Positions 58,258 to 59,257 of a stretch of DNA of 59,257 nucleotides are shown one piece after another; the first letter of the stretch is position 1; every line of letters starts with the position of its first letter. Made by a program: the position numbers and the translations under genes. Under the pieces are notes generated by a model. It had not been told where the DNA came from. It did no database searches and was given only the letters and a program-made list of their open reading frames with translations. The stretch spans positions 1 to 59,257 of the forward strand of contig JAGVPG010000005.1 in the NCBI GenBank assembly GCA_020052375.1, in the 5' to 3' direction. Source of the DNA: Actinomycetota bacterium (GTDB lineage: Bacteria > Actinomycetota > JAHEXW01 > JAGVPG01).

Positions 58258-59257
58258 ATGAACGATCTAAAAGGAATAAAGAGAACAATAGCTATAGCAT
58301 TGACAGTCTGTCTTTTAATTCAGCTGTGGACAATGCATATAGCATTTGCTCATGACACCACCATACATAGCGATATGATGACTAGAGGTATTAGAGCTTT
58401 CGAATTAGCGCATGAAAACGATGAGTCATTTGATGAAATATACAATCAAGAATGGTTAGATGTAGCAAGAACTAGCAGTGGCGCAGGCTCGGAACCCCCA
58501 CCTAAAGAAGCACATACATGGAATCTTGCCAACACACTGAAGATTTATAGAAAAACGGATCCTCAACAAGAGTTTACTAAGCACTATGCTCAAGCAAAAA
58601 AGTACTGGAATGAAAAGAAGAAATCTGCAGCATACGAAGAGTTGGGACGAGCTATACATTTCTCTCAAGATTCATCAACCCCATCACATGTCTATCTGTG
58701 GCATGACAGGAAAGACTGGCCAAACTGGTCCTACTACGAAGATTTTGAGAGAAATAAACCGCTTCCTTCAGCTGACGAAGTAAGACTACGGGCGAAAGAA
58801 CCGATTGATGCTGTCGTTGAAACCAGGCAGATCTCTCCTAATCCTGGGTGGGCTTATCCTCAACTTTATTCAATGTGGCTTCAGTCATTTACAAACCAGC
58901 TATCGTACAATGCATATGTAGCGTACAGAGATTTCTTGTATGAGACATGGGCGTCGCAATCACTGCAAAACGGAACTGACTACTCGGCTGGTCTACTCAA
59001 TAGGTTTTGGAATGAAGTCAATCATAATCGACCATATGATGAAAACGGTCCAGGTAACGATCACGTAGATGATTCCGAGTTCTACTCAACCCCCATTACA
59101 ACAAATACCGATGTGTCAACGGCTGCCTATGCCCGCCTGGCTGTCAAGAAAGGAAAGGGTAATGTCATTAAGTACCAGGATGAAGCTGCCGCCTGCCAGG
59201 CAGCTGAGGAATTGTCAGAAACCGCGACAACTGAAGAAATACAATCAGTTTTAAGCA
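58258..59257 (+). CDS. Secreted S1/P1-nuclease or phospholipase C-like protein, partial
   Basis: Open to the right edge (333 codons, no stop). Signal peptide IAIALTVCLLIQLWTMHIAFA. The mature part begins HDTTIHSDMMTRGI and contains YEELGRAIHFSQDSSTPSHV, the His-x3-Asp zinc pattern of the zinc-dependent phospholipase C / S1-P1 nuclease fold (LGxxxHxxxDxxxPxH). A loop with FWNEVNHNRPYD follows. The enzyme class is inferred from this one motif; the C-terminus is not visible. Confidence 0.65.
   Translation, partial: MNDLKGIKRTIAIALTVCLLIQLWTMHIAFAHDTTIHSDMMTRGIRAFELAHENDESFDEIYNQEWLDVARTSSGAGSEPPPKEAHTWNLANTLKIYRKTDPQQEFTKHYAQAKKYWNEKKKSAAYEELGRAIHFSQDSSTPSHVYLWHDRKDWPNWSYYEDFERNKPLPSADEVRLRAKEPIDAVVETRQISPNPGWAYPQLYSMWLQSFTNQLSYNAYVAYRDFLYETWASQSLQNGTDYSAGLLNRFWNEVNHNRPYDENGPGNDHVDDSEFYSTPITTNTDVSTAAYARLAVKKGKGNVIKYQDEAAACQAAEELSETATTEEIQSVLS

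Overview
ORGANISM. The window looks like a chromosomal segment from an uncultured, deep-branching member of the Actinobacteria (Actinomycetota), probably from the subsurface or groundwater. This is inference. The best evidence is a minus-strand cell-envelope block at 22-31 kb in the actinobacterial order: Ser/Thr kinase, FhaA, FHA protein, PP2C phosphatase, RodA/FtsW, PBP, PASTA kinase. Many genes start with TTG or GTG behind strong Shine-Dalgarno sites. Several others appear to be leaderless, with a TATAAT-like box 6-9 bases before the ATG. Core genes have mid GC; some accessory stretches (39.2-41.4 kb and 46.2-48.8 kb) are clearly AT-richer.

LAYOUT. 0-3.7 kb: sugar kinase end, PurN-like formyltransferase, HAD protein with an in-frame low-complexity insert, PurH. 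3.7-6.5 kb: a lipoprotein and two tandem membrane-anchored seven-bladed propellers. 6.7-9.3 kb: divergent RpiB- and Rpe-like enzymes, CBS protein, amidohydrolase, small membrane protein. 9.4-15.7 kb: two-component system, ABC-2 exporter operon with lipoprotein, small acidic exported protein, another lipoprotein. The response-regulator gene, the ABC operon and the acidic-protein gene share one promoter architecture and probably form a regulon. 15.9-21.5 kb: accessory block with a DUF4405-like membrane protein, an AbiEi-like/Fic fusion behind three 24-bp iterons, an AlbA_2 protein and an HNH protein. 21.5-22 kb: tRNA-Ala next to a mosaic of broken tRNA-Ala pieces. 22-31 kb: cell-envelope kinase block and tRNA-Leu. 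31.4-38.5 kb: membrane protein, nitroreductase, larC-larB-larE, DUF4446 protein, pheA, serS. 38.5-39.2 kb: two tiny paralogous peptides and two tRNA-Ser genes. 39.2-41.4 kb: AT-rich island of truncated or broken genes. 41.5-44.9 kb: methyltransferase, HEAT protein, UDP-xylose pathway pair, tRNA-Arg(ACG).

MOST UNUSUAL PART. From 44.9 to 54.4 kb the last 10-18 bases of tRNA-Arg(ACG) recur four more times, three of them followed by a structured element whose stems differ in sequence but keep their pairing. Genes lie between these sites like cassettes: an IS200-type transposase, two glycosyltransferases, a broken nucleotidyltransferase/partner pair, an ATPase, typA, and an intact copy of the same pair. 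A second covarying element family starts inside the 3' end of tRNA-Arg(ACG), tRNA-Ser(CGA) and tRNA-Arg(CCG), and tRNA-Ser(TGA) and tRNA-Ser(GGA) carry perfect hairpins that include their own CCA. After the array come tadA, two more tRNA-Ser genes, a cyclophilin lipoprotein, an EncFtn-like ferritin, tRNA-Arg(CCG) and several hypothetical genes, the last running off the right edge.
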